From Glycomyces niveus (GTDB taxonomy: Bacteria; Actinomycetota; Actinomycetes; Mycobacteriales; Micromonosporaceae): 64,000 nucleotides of DNA. Made by a program: the position numbers and the translations under genes. The notes below the pieces were generated by a model. The model was not told the origin of the DNA. It saw only the letters and a list, made by a program, of their open reading frames with translations, and did not search any database. Shown here piece after piece: positions 25,556-37,789 of the stretch. The stretch's first letter is position 1, and each line of letters starts with the position of its first letter. Location: assembly GCF_017592475.1 (NCBI RefSeq), contig NZ_JAGFNP010000003.1, positions 62,001 through 126,000 on the forward strand, written 5' to 3'.

Positions 25556-25815
25556 GTGGGCAAACCGTCCTCGTCGTATCCGAGGACTTCATCGGCGGCG
25601 CGGTCGTCGACGATCGGCAGTTGCCGCAGCTCGGCACGCAGCGAGTCGAGTCGGTGGTGGATGCGCCGGGAGCGGGTGCCGTGCACCTGCCGCTCCAGTC
25701 GTTCGCGGATCGCCGTCTCCACGGCCTCGGTCAGAGATTCGCCGGTGGCCGCGACCAGCTCGCGCGCGAGCTGGTCGGCCGCCGCGCTCTTGATGCTCAG
25801 CGCCATGTCCACCAT
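25552..25815 (-). CDS. vapB: VapB antitoxin (Rv0623-like)
   Basis: An 87-residue antitoxin starting MVDMALSIKSAAADQLARELVAATGESLTEAVETAIRERL in pieces typical of the Rv0623-like transcription-factor family. The C-terminal part RRIHHRLDSLRAELRQLPIVDDRAADEVLGYDEDGLP binds the cognate VapC in characterised pairs. AAGGAAGG lies 4 nt before ATG 25815 and 13 nt before ATG 25806, so either may serve. Confidence 0.9.
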   Translation of the reverse strand: MVDMALSIKSAAADQLARELVAATGESLTEAVETAIRERLERQVHGTRSRRIHHRLDSLRAELRQLPIVDDRAADEVLGYDEDGLPT

Positions 25816-25873
25816 TCTACCTTCCTTTCTAGAAAGATAGAACCTGATCATCGTGCCGAGTTTCCGGACGCCG

Positions 25874-25922
25874 AACACTAAGGAGCCGGGAGTTGCTTCG
25901 CGACTCCCGGCTCCTTAGTGTT
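25874..25922 (-). terminator. 20-bp hairpin terminator after ilvC
   Basis: Perfect 20-nt arms (25874-25893 and 25903-25922) with a 9-nt loop begin 10 nt beyond the ilvC stop. T-rich flanks occur on both sides, so it also insulates the vapBC promoter. Confidence 0.85.
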
Positions 25923-25932
25923 TTATACCGTT

Positions 25933-26958
<1,026 letters not shown>

Positions 26959-26961
26959 TTA

Positions 26962-27482
26962 CTAGCTGTTCGGAGAGACGTATCGCGACAGCGACGCCAT
27001 CGACTTGGCGCCGCGCCCGAGCGCGACCGTCCCCGACTGGACGAGCTCCTTGATCCCGAACGGCTCGAGGACTTCCAGGAACGCCTCGATCTTGTCGGAG
27101 TTCCCGGTGACCTCGAAGGTGACCGTGTCGGGTGTGACGTCGACCGAGCGGGCTTTGAACAGCTCGGCGGCGGCGATCACCTGGCCGCGGGTGGCGGCGT
27201 CGGCGCGGACCTTCACCAGCAGCAGTTCGCGCTGCACGGAGGAGCCCGCTTCCAGTTCCACGATCTTCAGGACGTGGATCAGCTTGTTGAGCTGCTTGGT
27301 GACCTGCTCCAGCGAGCCCGCCTCGACGTCCACCACGATGGTGATGCGGCTGACGCCGGGGTGCTCGGTCTCGCCGACGGCGAGGGAGTCGATGTTGAAG
27401 CCGCGCCTGGAGAACAGGGCGGCCACGCGGGCGAGCACGCCCGGCTTGTTCTCGACGAGGACTGAAAGGGTGTGGGTGCTCA

Positions 27483-27483
<1 letters not shown>
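26962..27483 (-). CDS. ilvN: acetolactate synthase small (regulatory) subunit IlvN
   Basis: A 173-residue ACT-domain protein: MSTHTLSVLVENKPGVLARVAALFSRR then GFNIDSLAVGETEHPGVSRITI, followed by a second ACT-like half. It activates the catalytic subunit and confers feedback inhibition, usually by valine. The start ATG shares one base with the ilvB stop (TGATG), so translation is coupled. Confidence 0.96.
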
Positions 27484-29339
<1,856 letters not shown>

Positions 29340-29405
29340 GTCCTTCGTCCAATAGGGAGATGTGGCTGGTTCGACATGCGGTGTCGTTCCCCGGGCAGAA
29401 AAAAT

Positions 29406-29431
29406 CGCCCGCGTGCTAGACGCACGGGGCG
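29406..29431 (-). terminator. ilv attenuator hairpin
   Basis: On the minus strand a stem of 5+4 pairs with one bulge and a 7-nt loop is followed by ATTTTTT (29405-29399), 60 nt before ilvB. Preceding it is a 12-bp hairpin (29432-29443 with 29449-29460) that overlaps the leader-peptide stop. The order matches a translation-coupled transcription attenuator. Confidence 0.85.
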
Positions 29432-29458
29432 AGCGCACCGTCGGAGAACGACGGTGCG

Positions 29459-29533
29459 CTAGATAAGTACTACGACGAGCGGCCGCGCGGCGGGCGCGGT
29501 CGCGATGCTCAGGTCGTAGTTCTGCTTCGGCAC
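29459..29533 (-). CDS. ilvB leader peptide
   Basis: A 24-codon frame beginning GTG at 29533 (GGGGAG just upstream) and ending in ...RPLVVVLI then TAG. Six successive codons are Leu, Val, Val, Val, Leu, Ile, the three end products of the pathway. The frame ends inside the first leader hairpin. Ribosome stalling at these codons when a charged branched-chain tRNA is scarce should favour read-through of the attenuator at 29406-29431. The peptide itself probably has no function. Confidence 0.85.
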   Translation of the reverse strand: MPKQNYDLSIATAPAARPLVVVLI

Positions 29534-29565
29534 GCTCCCCAGGATGCACGATTCCGGCCCGTGAG

Positions 29566-32340
29566 TCAACTTTTCTCAGACTCCGGGACGTCGTTGGGCG
29601 TGTCGCCGGAGGTGTCGGCTTCCGTCGGCACGACCTCGGGTTCGATCACGTCGACGGGCGCGCGCTGGGCGGTCAGCGCGGGCGGCTGCGCCCGCGGGTC
29701 GTCGGCGAGCCAGCGAGTCAGGTCGTCGGGTTCCATCGGCTTGGCGAGCAGGTAGCCCTGCACGAGCGGCGCTTTGGCGGCGATCATGGCGTTGAGCTGG
29801 GTGTCGGTCTCGACGCCTTCGGCGATGACCTCCATGCCGAGGATCCGGCCGAGGGCGACGGTGATGGCGGCGAGGGGGCCGACGCCGCCGTCGTCCTTGG
29901 CGATGAGGTCGCGGTCGATCTTGATGATGTCGACCGGTAGGCGCTCGAGCTGGCCGAGGGAGGAGTAGCCGGAGCCGAAGTCGTCCAGGGCGATCCGCAC
30001 GCCCGCGCCGCGCAGGGCGCTGAGCTGGGCGACGAGGGTGTTCAGCTGGTGGGAGAAGTCGTGCTCGGTCACTTCGAGGACGAGGCGGCGGGCCGGCACG
30101 CCGGCGGCGATGAGGGCGGTGTTGACCTCGGTGGCGAACAGGTGGGTGTGGAGCTCCTTGACGGAGACGTTGACGGAGATCCAGGCTTTGATGCCGGCGG
30201 CGGACCAGGCGGCGAGCTGTTCGGCGGCGCGGTTGACGGTCCAGACGGCGAGGTCCTGGGTGAGGCCGGACTCGGTGGCGGCGGGGATGAACTCCCCGGG
30301 GCTGACGTGGCCGAGGCGGGGGTGGTGCCAGCGCATGAGGGCTTCGGCGCCGACGATGGAGCGGTCGGCGGTGGAGAAGACGGGCTGGAAGACGAGGCGG
30401 AGTTCGTCGCGGCGGATGGCGCCGCGCAGTTCCTGGGTGAGCTCGTTCTTGCGGCGGACCTTGCGGTCGAATTCGGCGTCGTAGGTGGCGTGGCGGTTCT
30501 TGCCGGCCTGCTTGGCGGCGCGGAGGGCGAGGTCGGCGTTGCGGAGCAGGATCTCGGGGTCGCCGAAGCCTTCGGCGGCGGTGGCGATGCCGACGGAGCC
30601 GGTGGTGAAGACCGTGGACTCGTCGTGGAAGTCGTAGGGTTCGCCGAGGCGGGCGACGAGGGCTTTGGCGGTGGCGACGGCTTCGGACCAGCTGGCGCGC
30701 AGGAGGATCGCGAACTCGTCGCCGCCGAGGCGGGCGCCGACGTCGGTGGGGCGCAGGAGTTCCTTGATGCGGCGGGAGACTTCGACGAGGAGTTCGTCGC
30801 CGAAGTCGTGGCCGCGGGTGTCGTTGACGTTCTTGAAGCCGTCGAGGTCGAGCAGGAGCAGCGCGGTCTCGTGCTCTGCGGCGCTGACGCCGTCTTCGAG
30901 GCTCTGGAGGAGCGCGCGGCGGTTGGCGAGGCCCGTGAGGGGGTCGGTGTAGGCCATGCGGGCGAGTTCGGTCTCGAGGCTCCTGCGGGCGCCGACGTCT
31001 TCGACGCGGGCGACGAGGCCGCGCACCTGGGGTTTGCCGCGCAGGTCGGTGACGACGGTCTCGGTGTGGCGCCAGCGGCGGGCGGAGTCGCGGACGCGGA
31101 GGTTGAGGGAGACCTGGTTGGAGTGGCTGATGCCGTCGAGGAGGGTGCGGAGGTCTTCTTCGGCGGAGCGGCGGTCGTCGATGTGGACGAGGTCGAGGAA
31201 GGACGCGCCGATGCAGCCGCCGGAGTCGGTGGAGGGCCGCCAGGCGGAGTCCTCGGGGTGCCAGGTGACGGTGAGGTCGGGGTCGAGGACGAGGACGGTG
31301 TCGGAGGCGACGCCGACGATGGCGGAGAGCTTGCGCTGGCGGGCGGCGGCTTCGCCGGTGACGCGGCGGACGTCGAAGTAGGTGAGGACGAGGCGCGCGG
31401 CGAGGGCGCCGGCGGCGGCGAGGGCGAGGAGCGCGGCGTCGAGCGGGAGGGCGCCGGCGTAGGCGCCGTTGAAGAGGACCGCGGCGGCGGCGAGCCCGGC
31501 CGCGCCGCCCATGACGGCGTAGTGGACGCCGGGGTAGTTGGGCTTGTCGATGGGGGCGGGCTTCTGGGTGCGGGCGAGGTAGGTGACGCCGAGGAGGGCG
31601 GCGCAGGTGGCGACCCAGGCGACGGACCACCACAGGATGCGCACGTCGGGGCGGTCCCACTGCCAGGTGGTGAAGGTGGCCATGCCGGTGGTGTGGACGG
31701 CGAAGACGGCGAGGTAGGCGAGGGCGTGGCGGCGGCGCCAGCGCTGGATGCGGAAGGTGGTGGTGACTCCGACGCCGAGCATCACGATGCCCATCATGGA
31801 CGGGATGACGATGGCGAGGTCGCCGTCGGAGAGGTGCCCGCGGTACTGCTGGAAGAGGGGCCGGGCGAGGAGGAGCCAGAACGCGAAGAGGAAGCAGAGG
31901 CCGACGAAGGCGCCGTCGACGAGGCGGCGCTGCACCGCTTGCGGGTCCCAGCCGTTGTCGGGGAGGCGCAGGAGTGCGAGGGACCAGAGGACGACCGCGG
32001 CGCTGAGGACGATGCCCGCGGCGAGGTCGCCTGCGCCGCCGGGGAGCCAGCAGGCGGCCGCGATCCCGGCGGCGATGGACTGGATGCCTGCGGCGAGGAG
32101 CTGGTAGGTGACGCGGCGGCCGGGGGCGATGCGTCCGGCGGCGCGCCACATGAGCAGGCCGGCGCAGGCGGCGCCGATGCTGCCGAGGACGGCCGCGGAG
32201 GCGGGTTCGATGCGCTGGAGGCCGGAGTGGACGCCTACGACGACGGCGGCGGTGAGGACGGAGCACCACACGGCGGCGGTCGCGAACCACGACAGCAGCT
32301 GCCGGACGCGGCGGGGGGTTGGCGCCATCCACTGACCCAA
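29566..32340 (-). CDS. membrane-bound GGDEF-EAL cyclic-di-GMP enzyme
   Basis: A 924-residue protein with about eight to ten membrane helices (residues 15-325), a PAS-like sensor region (about 335-450), a GGDEF domain (460-625) and an EAL domain (635-885). GGDEF is intact at 539-543, with an RxxD inhibitory site (RPTD, 530-533) at the canonical five-residue spacing. The phosphodiesterase motif EAL is at 666-668. [27 protein letters not shown] and EGVET are also present, so both activities are possible. The C-terminal 50 residues are acidic and Pro-rich. The substrate side faces the cytosol; the signal is unknown. Confidence 0.93.
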   Translation of the reverse strand: MGQWMAPTPRRVRQLLSWFATAAVWCSVLTAAVVVGVHSGLQRIEPASAAVLGSIGAACAGLLMWRAAGRIAPGRRVTYQLLAAGIQSIAAGIAAACWLPGGAGDLAAGIVLSAAVVLWSLALLRLPDNGWDPQAVQRRLVDGAFVGLCFLFAFWLLLARPLFQQYRGHLSDGDLAIVIPSMMGIVMLGVGVTTTFRIQRWRRRHALAYLAVFAVHTTGMATFTTWQWDRPDVRILWWSVAWVATCAALLGVTYLARTQKPAPIDKPNYPGVHYAVMGGAAGLAAAAVLFNGAYAGALPLDAALLALAAAGALAARLVLTYFDVRRVTGEAAARQRKLSAIVGVASDTVLVLDPDLTVTWHPEDSAWRPSTDSGGCIGASFLDLVHIDDRRSAEEDLRTLLDGISHSNQVSLNLRVRDSARRWRHTETVVTDLRGKPQVRGLVARVEDVGARRSLETELARMAYTDPLTGLANRRALLQSLEDGVSAAEHETALLLLDLDGFKNVNDTRGHDFGDELLVEVSRRIKELLRPTDVGARLGGDEFAILLRASWSEAVATAKALVARLGEPYDFHDESTVFTTGSVGIATAAEGFGDPEILLRNADLALRAAKQAGKNRHATYDAEFDRKVRRKNELTQELRGAIRRDELRLVFQPVFSTADRSIVGAEALMRWHHPRLGHVSPGEFIPAATESGLTQDLAVWTVNRAAEQLAAWSAAGIKAWISVNVSVKELHTHLFATEVNTALIAAGVPARRLVLEVTEHDFSHQLNTLVAQLSALRGAGVRIALDDFGSGYSSLGQLERLPVDIIKIDRDLIAKDDGGVGPLAAITVALGRILGMEVIAEGVETDTQLNAMIAAKAPLVQGYLLAKPMEPDDLTRWLADDPRAQPPALTAQRAPVDVIEPEVVPTEADTSGDTPNDVPESEKS

Positions 32341-32465
32341 TCGTAGGAAACCTCGTGCTTAACAGGATGCCGCATCCTCGTACCGATCCGTATCGGCCCC
32401 TCCGAAAGTGCATGAGGCGGTGCCGCGGGCGGGGACAGGAGTCCGACTTTGGCCGGGATCGGGGC

Positions 32466-34412
32466 TTACGCGCCCCGTCCGTCGGCGGCGGTCGGCGCGC
32501 CGAGCGGTGCGGCGAGGGCAGTCGGGGCCGTTTCGGCGGGCAGGGATTCACGGAGTCGGGTGAGGGCGGCGCGGACGGCGACGGCCTGTTCGGCCGCTTC
32601 TCGCTCCTTGAGTTCGGCGTCGTTGCGGGCCTTGACGAGGGCGGCGCGGGCGTCGGCGAGCTGCTCGTCGCGGCGGGCCCGCTGCTGGGCGGCTTTGGCG
32701 GTGTCGCGGCGGTACATCGCGATCGGGAAGAGCGCGGCGAGGACGAAAATGGCCGTGGCGAACCACTGGCCCGGGATGAGCATGAAGAGGCCGACCAGGA
32801 TGAGGCCCGCGGCGATCGACACGGTGAGCGGCTTCGAGGGTCCGGCGGTGTCGAAGGCCTGGTCGATGCGGCGTTGGACGACGGCGAGCTGCTCGGGGTC
32901 GTGGCCGTCGCTGGTGACCGCGATGAGTTCGCCCCGGCGGCGCACGGTGACGGTGGGCTTCTCGGTGGTGTCGAGCGCGGCTTCGATGCGGTCGAGGCGC
33001 TCGCGGAGGACGGGTGCGGCGAGGCCGAGTGCGATGCGGCGCAGCGGGATCGGGGTCCCGGGGTCGAAGAGGTCGCGGCGGACGAGGTCGGCCAGTTCCC
33101 CGGCCGGGTCGGCCCAGGAGCGCCGGTCGCCTTCGCGCCCTTCGGAAGACGGGTCGAGCTCGGCCATCTGCCGGACCAGCGGCAGCTCGGCCGCACTCGG
33201 CTCATCGATGAGTTCCTGAAGGTATGAGCGCCAAGCGGTGTCGTCACGGTCGGTGGACTCGTCGAGCGCCGGTTCGCCGTTCCCGGCCCCCACCGCAATC
33301 GTCGGGTCGTCCAGGGCGGCATCGGTCCCGAGTGGTCGGGTCAAAGCGGCGGTGCCGGTGGTGATCGGAGCGCCCGCAGCCTCGGCTGTGCCGAGCGCAC
33401 CGGCCGGTTTGACGGTGCCGGAGCCGGAAAGGAACGCAGCGCCCGCAGCCTCAGCCGTGCTGAGCGCACCAGCCGGCGCTGCGGTGAGGATCGAGTCGTC
33501 AAGCGGCGGCCCGCTCGCGGCGTCGACTTCGGCTCGGGCTTCCTGCTCAGGTGCGGCGGTGAGATGGGCGTGCAGGGCCTTCAGCGCTTCGAGCTGCGTC
33601 GGCCGCTGCTTGTCGATCGCGCTGAACTGCGCGATCGCCTCGTCCCAGGCGGCGAGTGCTTCGTCGTCGAGCGCGTCGGGGTCGAACCGCTCGGACAGCA
33701 GCGAGACGATCTGCGCTTCGGCGCCGGAGCCGAACTCCCCCATGGCCACCTGTTCCCACAGTGTCCGCCACACTCGGGCGATCTGGCCGGGTTCGGCTGC
33801 GCCGAGGTCGGCGGGCTCGCTCAGCAGACGCAGTGCGGCCGCGTCGATGAGGGCGGGCTGGTCGAAGCAGCGGCCGATCGCGAGGCTGAACAGCTCGGTC
33901 CGGACCGCGTCGCGCTCGCGCGCGGCCTCAAGGCCCGTTTTGAAGTCCGCGAAGGCGTTCCCGGCGCTCCGCTGCCGCGGCGCCCGGTCACGCAGCACCA
34001 GCGGCAGCACGGCGGCCGCAGCGGACGGCAGCCAGTAGCCGGGCACGTCCTCGAAGCCGCGCAAGACCGGCTCGCGGCCCTCCGCGAGGGCGCGCACGGT
34101 GTTGCGGATCTCCTTGCGCGCCTGGTACTCGTCGAACTCGACCTGCTGGAACCGCAGCTCGGTCCAGCGGAACAGGGTGTCGAGCCGCGAGTCCATGCGG
34201 GCGGCGGTCGAGGAGATCCGCTGGTCGAGCTCGGCTTCCGCGGCCCGGCGTTCCCGTTCGATCCTGCGGGTCCGCGCGCGCTGCTGCTCGATCGCGGCTT
34301 CCTGGGCCCGCTCGCGCCCGGAGTCCGTCCAGTACCAGGTCTGCATGGGCTCGCTGGTGTACGAGTAGTCGCTGGAGTACGAGGTGTCGCCTGACGAGTA
34401 GCTGTCGCTCAT
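32466..34412 (-). CDS. large coiled-coil membrane protein of unknown function
   Basis: Not recognised. The 648 residues begin with a Ser/Tyr-rich stretch, then a charged coiled coil (RERAQEAAIEQQRARTRRIE region, residues 30-90) and a mostly helical soluble part. An Ala/Gly/Pro-rich linker (about 285-380) contains the repeat PAGALxTAEAAGA twice. A further soluble region follows, then a helical hairpin of two membrane segments near residue 540-580 (LTVSIAAGLILVGLFMLIPG, FATAIFVLAALFPIAMY), and a final Ala-rich coiled coil. The ATG at 34412 has GGAGCG about 8 nt upstream. It lies between ilvD and the GGDEF-EAL gene. Confidence 0.7.
   Translation of the reverse strand: MSDSYSSGDTSYSSDYSYTSEPMQTWYWTDSGRERAQEAAIEQQRARTRRIERERRAAEAELDQRISSTAARMDSRLDTLFRWTELRFQQVEFDEYQARKEIRNTVRALAEGREPVLRGFEDVPGYWLPSAAAAVLPLVLRDRAPRQRSAGNAFADFKTGLEAARERDAVRTELFSLAIGRCFDQPALIDAAALRLLSEPADLGAAEPGQIARVWRTLWEQVAMGEFGSGAEAQIVSLLSERFDPDALDDEALAAWDEAIAQFSAIDKQRPTQLEALKALHAHLTAAPEQEARAEVDAASGPPLDDSILTAAPAGALSTAEAAGAAFLSGSGTVKPAGALGTAEAAGAPITTGTAALTRPLGTDAALDDPTIAVGAGNGEPALDESTDRDDTAWRSYLQELIDEPSAAELPLVRQMAELDPSSEGREGDRRSWADPAGELADLVRRDLFDPGTPIPLRRIALGLAAPVLRERLDRIEAALDTTEKPTVTVRRRGELIAVTSDGHDPEQLAVVQRRIDQAFDTAGPSKPLTVSIAAGLILVGLFMLIPGQWFATAIFVLAALFPIAMYRRDTAKAAQQRARRDEQLADARAALVKARNDAELKEREAAEQAVAVRAALTRLRESLPAETAPTALAAPLGAPTAADGRGA
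33370..33476. repeat. internal duplication in the 648-residue protein gene
   Basis: Two 38-nt units (33370-33407 and 33439-33476), 69 nt apart and differing at five or so positions, encode PAGALSTAEAAGA and PAGALGTAEAAGA. The duplication is in frame within the low-complexity linker. Confidence 0.75.
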
Positions 34413-34466
34413 TGCGGGCGCTCCGGGGCAGAGGGAACCGTGGGCCGCTTCATTGTGCCCGGAACG

Positions 34467-34508
34467 CGCCAACGGCGGGGTCCCCATGCGGGGACCCCGC
34501 CGTTGGCG
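34467..34508 (-). terminator. 19-bp hairpin after ilvD
   Basis: Perfect 19-nt arms (34467-34485 and 34490-34508) around ATGC, 9 nt beyond the ilvD stop at 34518. No T-run. It separates ilvD from the next same-strand gene. Confidence 0.75.
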
Positions 34509-34517
34509 GCCTAGCGC

Positions 34518-36362
34518 TTAGTTCACTTTGCGGACCGCGCCGTCGCTGGCCGGCGTGGCCATCGCGGCGTACGCCTGCAGGGCGCGGGAGACCACGCGGT
34601 CGCGGTCGACCGGCGTGTAAGGCTGCTCGCGCTTCTCCTGGGCCACACGGCGTTCGGCCAGGACCGAATCGTCGACCTTCAGCTCCAGCTTCCGGGCCGG
34701 GATGTCGATCTCGATGATGTCGCCGTTCTCGACCAGGGCGATCAGGCCCTCGCCCGCGGCCTCGGGGCTGACGTGCCCGATCGAGAGGCCGGAGGTGCCG
34801 CCTGAGAAGCGGCCGTCGGTGATCAGCGCGCACTTGCGCCCCAGGCCGCGGCCCTTGAGGAACGAGGTCGGGTACAGCATCTCCTGCATGCCGGGGCCGC
34901 CCTTGGGGCCCTCGTAGCGGATGACGACGACCTCGCCCTCGACCACGGACTTGTCGAGGATGCCCTGCACCGCGTCGTCCTGCGACTCGAAGACGTGGGC
35001 CGGGCCGGTGAAGGTCCAGTTCTCCTCGGGCACGCCCGCGACCTTGACGACGCAGCCGTCCTCGGCGAGGTTCCCGAACAGGACCGCCAGGCCGCCGTCC
35101 TTGGTGTAGGCGTGCTCGACGGAGCGGATGCAGCCGTCTTCGGCGTCCGTGTCCAGGGTCTTCCAGCGGTTCGAGGTCGAGAACGCCTGCGTGGTCCGGA
35201 CGTTGCCGGGCGCGGCGTGGTACAGCTCGATCGCCTCGGGCGCGGGCGACTCGGCGCGGATGTCCCACTTCCCGAGCCATTCGGCCAGGGTCGGGGCGTG
35301 GATCGAGCCGACGTCCTCGTGGAGCAGGCCGCCGCGGTAGAGCTCGCCGAGGATCGCGGGGATGCCGCCGGCGCGGTGCACGTCCTCCATGTGGTACTTC
35401 GCGGAGTTCGGGGCGACCTTCGACAGGCACGGGACGCGGCGCGAGACCGCGTCGATGTCGGCCACGTTGAAGTCCAGCTCGGCCTCGCGGGCGGCCGCGA
35501 GCAGGTGCAGGATCGTGTTCGTGGAGCCGCCCATGGCGACGTCGAGCGCCATCGCGTTCTCGAAGGCCTGCTTCGTCGCGATCGAGCGCGGCAGGACCGA
35601 CTCGTCGTCCTGCTCGTAGTAGCGGCGGGCCAGGTCCATCACGACGCGCCCGGCCTCTTCGAAGAGGGCGCGGCGGGCCGTGTGGGTGGCGAGGGTCGAG
35701 CCGTTGCCCGGCAGGGACAGGCCCAGCGCCTCGGTGAGGCAGTTCATCGAGTTCGCGGTGAACATGCCCGAGCAGGAGCCGCACGTCGGACAGGCGTTCT
35801 CCTCCATCTGGCGCAGCTGCGCGTCGGAGACGTCGTCGTTCGCGGCGGCGATCATCGGGTCGATGAGGTCGAGCTTCTGCGTGACGATCCCGTCGTTGTC
35901 GATCGTCTTGCCGGCCTCCATGGGCCCGCCGGAGACGAAGACGACCGGGATGTTCAGGCGCAGGGCGGCCATGAGCATGCCGGGGGTGATCTTGTCGCAG
36001 TTCGAGATGCACACGAGCGCGTCGGCGCAGTGGGCGTTGACCATGTACTCGACCGAGTCGGCGATGATCTCGCGCGACGGCAGCGAGTAGAGCATCCCGG
36101 AGTGGCCCATCGCGATGCCGTCGTCGACGGCGATCGTGTGGAACTCCTTGGAGACGCCCCCGGCCGCGGCGATGGACTCGGCGACGATGTCGCCCATGTT
36201 CTTCAGGTGCACGTGCCCTGGCACGAACTGCGTGTACGAGTTGGCGATGGCCACGATCGGCTTGCCGAAATCGGAGTCGGTCATGCCCGTTGCGCGCCAC
36301 AGCGCGCGAGCGCCCGCCATCTGGCGGCCGTGAGTGGAAGTACGAGAACGAAGCGCTGGCAT
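34518..36362 (-). CDS. ilvD: dihydroxy-acid dehydratase IlvD
   Basis: The 614-residue Fe-S dehydratase forms 2-keto acids in valine and isoleucine synthesis. Motifs include [20 protein letters not shown] and [20 protein letters not shown] (cluster cysteines), then [23 protein letters not shown] near the C-terminus. The start at 36362 gives the conserved [13 protein letters not shown] opening. It is the same strand as ilvBNC but 5 kb away and followed by a strong hairpin, so it is a separate unit from the attenuated operon. Confidence 0.97.
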   Translation of the reverse strand: MPALRSRTSTHGRQMAGARALWRATGMTDSDFGKPIVAIANSYTQFVPGHVHLKNMGDIVAESIAAAGGVSKEFHTIAVDDGIAMGHSGMLYSLPSREIIADSVEYMVNAHCADALVCISNCDKITPGMLMAALRLNIPVVFVSGGPMEAGKTIDNDGIVTQKLDLIDPMIAAANDDVSDAQLRQMEENACPTCGSCSGMFTANSMNCLTEALGLSLPGNGSTLATHTARRALFEEAGRVVMDLARRYYEQDDESVLPRSIATKQAFENAMALDVAMGGSTNTILHLLAAAREAELDFNVADIDAVSRRVPCLSKVAPNSAKYHMEDVHRAGGIPAILGELYRGGLLHEDVGSIHAPTLAEWLGKWDIRAESPAPEAIELYHAAPGNVRTTQAFSTSNRWKTLDTDAEDGCIRSVEHAYTKDGGLAVLFGNLAEDGCVVKVAGVPEENWTFTGPAHVFESQDDAVQGILDKSVVEGEVVVIRYEGPKGGPGMQEMLYPTSFLKGRGLGRKCALITDGRFSGGTSGLSIGHVSPEAAGEGLIALVENGDIIEIDIPARKLELKVDDSVLAERRVAQEKREQPYTPVDRDRVVSRALQAYAAMATPASDGAVRKVN

Positions 36363-36445
36363 GGATCAAGTCTGCCACGTCCCGAATGGCGGGAAGACGC
36401 GCCCGGAACTTAGGACTCCCTAAGGTAGCCGCAGGTGGGCGCGGG

Positions 36446-36871
36446 TCAGAACGAGCGTATGACTGAACCAACGATCAGGTTCCCAGGGCACGGCCCGTGC
36501 CGGCGCGAGTCCTCCCCCACCGGATTGTCCGAGAGCAGGAAGTAGTGCCCGGGCGGGACGGGTCCGCCGGAGCCGGGCATGGCCTCGCCCGGCCCGGCTG
36601 CGACGCGTTTCACCCACCACGGGGCTTTGGCCCTGGTCGCCTCGGCCCAGCCGAGCTGCGGATCGGGCGCGGCCACCACGACGATGTCCCCGGTCGCGAT
36701 CCGGCGCGTGCGCTTGGCCAGCACTTCCTGGCCGTCGCGCAGCGCCGGCTCCATCGAGACGCCCTCGACCTTGACGAGCAGCCAGCGGCGCCGCAGCTGC
36801 CGCACCGACTCGGCCATGAGCGCCGCGACGACGACCAGCGCGACGACGAAGAACCAGTTAGAAGAGGTCAT
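36446..36871 (-). CDS. S26-family signal peptidase-like protease
   Basis: A 141-residue membrane protease. One N-terminal helix (residues 6-22) anchors it. Ser39 in EGVSMEPALRDG is the nucleophile and Lys88 in PWWVKRVAAGPGE the general base. GHYFLLSDNPVGEDSRRHGPCPGNLIVGSV matches the family's final conserved box (DN, DSR). It is shorter than LepB-type peptidases and similar to small actinobacterial S26 enzymes, including the Ni-superoxide-dismutase maturation type, though no sodN is here. Its start overlaps the end of the 68-residue membrane-protein gene by 14 nt, placing it last in the heme operon. Confidence 0.88.
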   Translation of the reverse strand: MTSSNWFFVVALVVVAALMAESVRQLRRRWLLVKVEGVSMEPALRDGQEVLAKRTRRIATGDIVVVAAPDPQLGWAEATRAKAPWWVKRVAAGPGEAMPGSGGPVPPGHYFLLSDNPVGEDSRRHGPCPGNLIVGSVIRSF

Positions 36872-37064
36872 CGATGCCGCCGTCGTCGGGCTCCTCCGGC
36901 CGCTTCTTGCGGAAGCGCTCGAACACCGAGAACGAGGTCAGGCCCAGCGCGGCCGTCATCGCGAGGATCGCGTACAGCGCCGCGACGATCAAGAGCCCGA
37001 TGAACGCGAACTGGACGATCAGCAGGCCGCCGAACCCGGCGGCGGCTCCGTCTGCCGGCACCAC
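36858..37064 (-). CDS. small single-span membrane protein in the heme operon
   Basis: A 68-residue protein of unknown function. One long hydrophobic helix (GGLLIVQFAFIGLLIVAALY through AILAMTAALGL, about 12-45) is followed by a basic patch FERFRKKR and an acidic end PDDGGIDDLF. The GTG at 37064 shares one base with the hemQ stop (TAGTG) and the C-terminus overlaps the peptidase gene by 14 nt, so it is translated with both. Codon use fits the neighbours. It is too short for many gene finders. Confidence 0.75.
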   Translation of the reverse strand: MVPADGAAAGFGGLLIVQFAFIGLLIVAALYAILAMTAALGLTSFSVFERFRKKRPEEPDDGGIDDLF

Positions 37065-37777
37065 TACGGCAGGTCGTTGATGATGTCGGTGATGCTGCGG
37101 CGCTTGCCCGTGAAGAACGGGATCTCCTCGCGGACATGGCGTCGCGCGCCGGAGGCGCGCAGCTCGCGCATGAGGTCCACGATCCGGTGCAGCTCGTCGG
37201 CCTCGAAGGCGAGGATCCACTCGTAGTCGCCGAGGGAGAAGGCCGGGACGGTGTTGGCGCGCACGTCCGGGTAGTCGCGGGCCATCTGGCCGTGCTCGCG
37301 CAGCAGGTCGCGGCGCTCCTCGTCCGGCAGCAGGTACCACTCGTAGGACCGCACGAACGGGTAGACGGACACGTAGCCCTTCGGGTCCTCGGTGAGGAAC
37401 GCCGGGAGGTGGCTGCGGTTGAACTCGGCGGGGCGGTGCAGGGCCATGTTCGACCAGACCGGCGCGAGGTGGCGGCCGAGGGCGGAGCGTCGGAAGTCCG
37501 AGTAGGCCTTCTGCAGCTGGTCGCTGGATTCGGCGTGCCACCAGACCATGAGGTCGGCGTCGGCGCGCATCCCGGTCAGGTCGTAGGTGCCGCGCACGGT
37601 CACGCCCTGGTCGCCGCAGTGCTTCGTGAAGAACGCCTCCGTGTCGCTGGCGAGGTCCTGCCGGATCGGGGGCATGGGCTCCTCGACGCGGAACACCGAC
37701 CACAGCGTGTAGCGGATGGTCTCGTTCAGTTCCCTGATCCGCTGCGCGTTCGGATTGTTCCCCTGGTGTTCAGCCAC
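37064..37777 (-). CDS. hemQ: coproheme decarboxylase HemQ (chlorite-dismutase family)
   Basis: A 237-residue HemQ converts coproheme III to heme b with peroxide in the coproporphyrin-dependent pathway of Gram-positive bacteria. Features are [14 protein letters not shown] at the N-terminus, [30 protein letters not shown] with the conserved Tyr and distal/proximal-side His region, and [24 protein letters not shown]. It is cytosolic. Position after hemE and the oxidase supports HemQ rather than a chlorite-detoxifying enzyme. There are 12 nt between the oxidase stop and this start. Confidence 0.95.
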   Translation of the reverse strand: MAEHQGNNPNAQRIRELNETIRYTLWSVFRVEEPMPPIRQDLASDTEAFFTKHCGDQGVTVRGTYDLTGMRADADLMVWWHAESSDQLQKAYSDFRRSALGRHLAPVWSNMALHRPAEFNRSHLPAFLTEDPKGYVSVYPFVRSYEWYLLPDEERRDLLREHGQMARDYPDVRANTVPAFSLGDYEWILAFEADELHRIVDLMRELRASGARRHVREEIPFFTGKRRSITDIINDLP

Positions 37778-37789
37778 GTTGCGGCCCTT

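Noticed and set aside
37064..37777. Chlorite dismutase
   Set aside because: Same fold, but the heme-operon position and the actinobacterial sequence type indicate HemQ.
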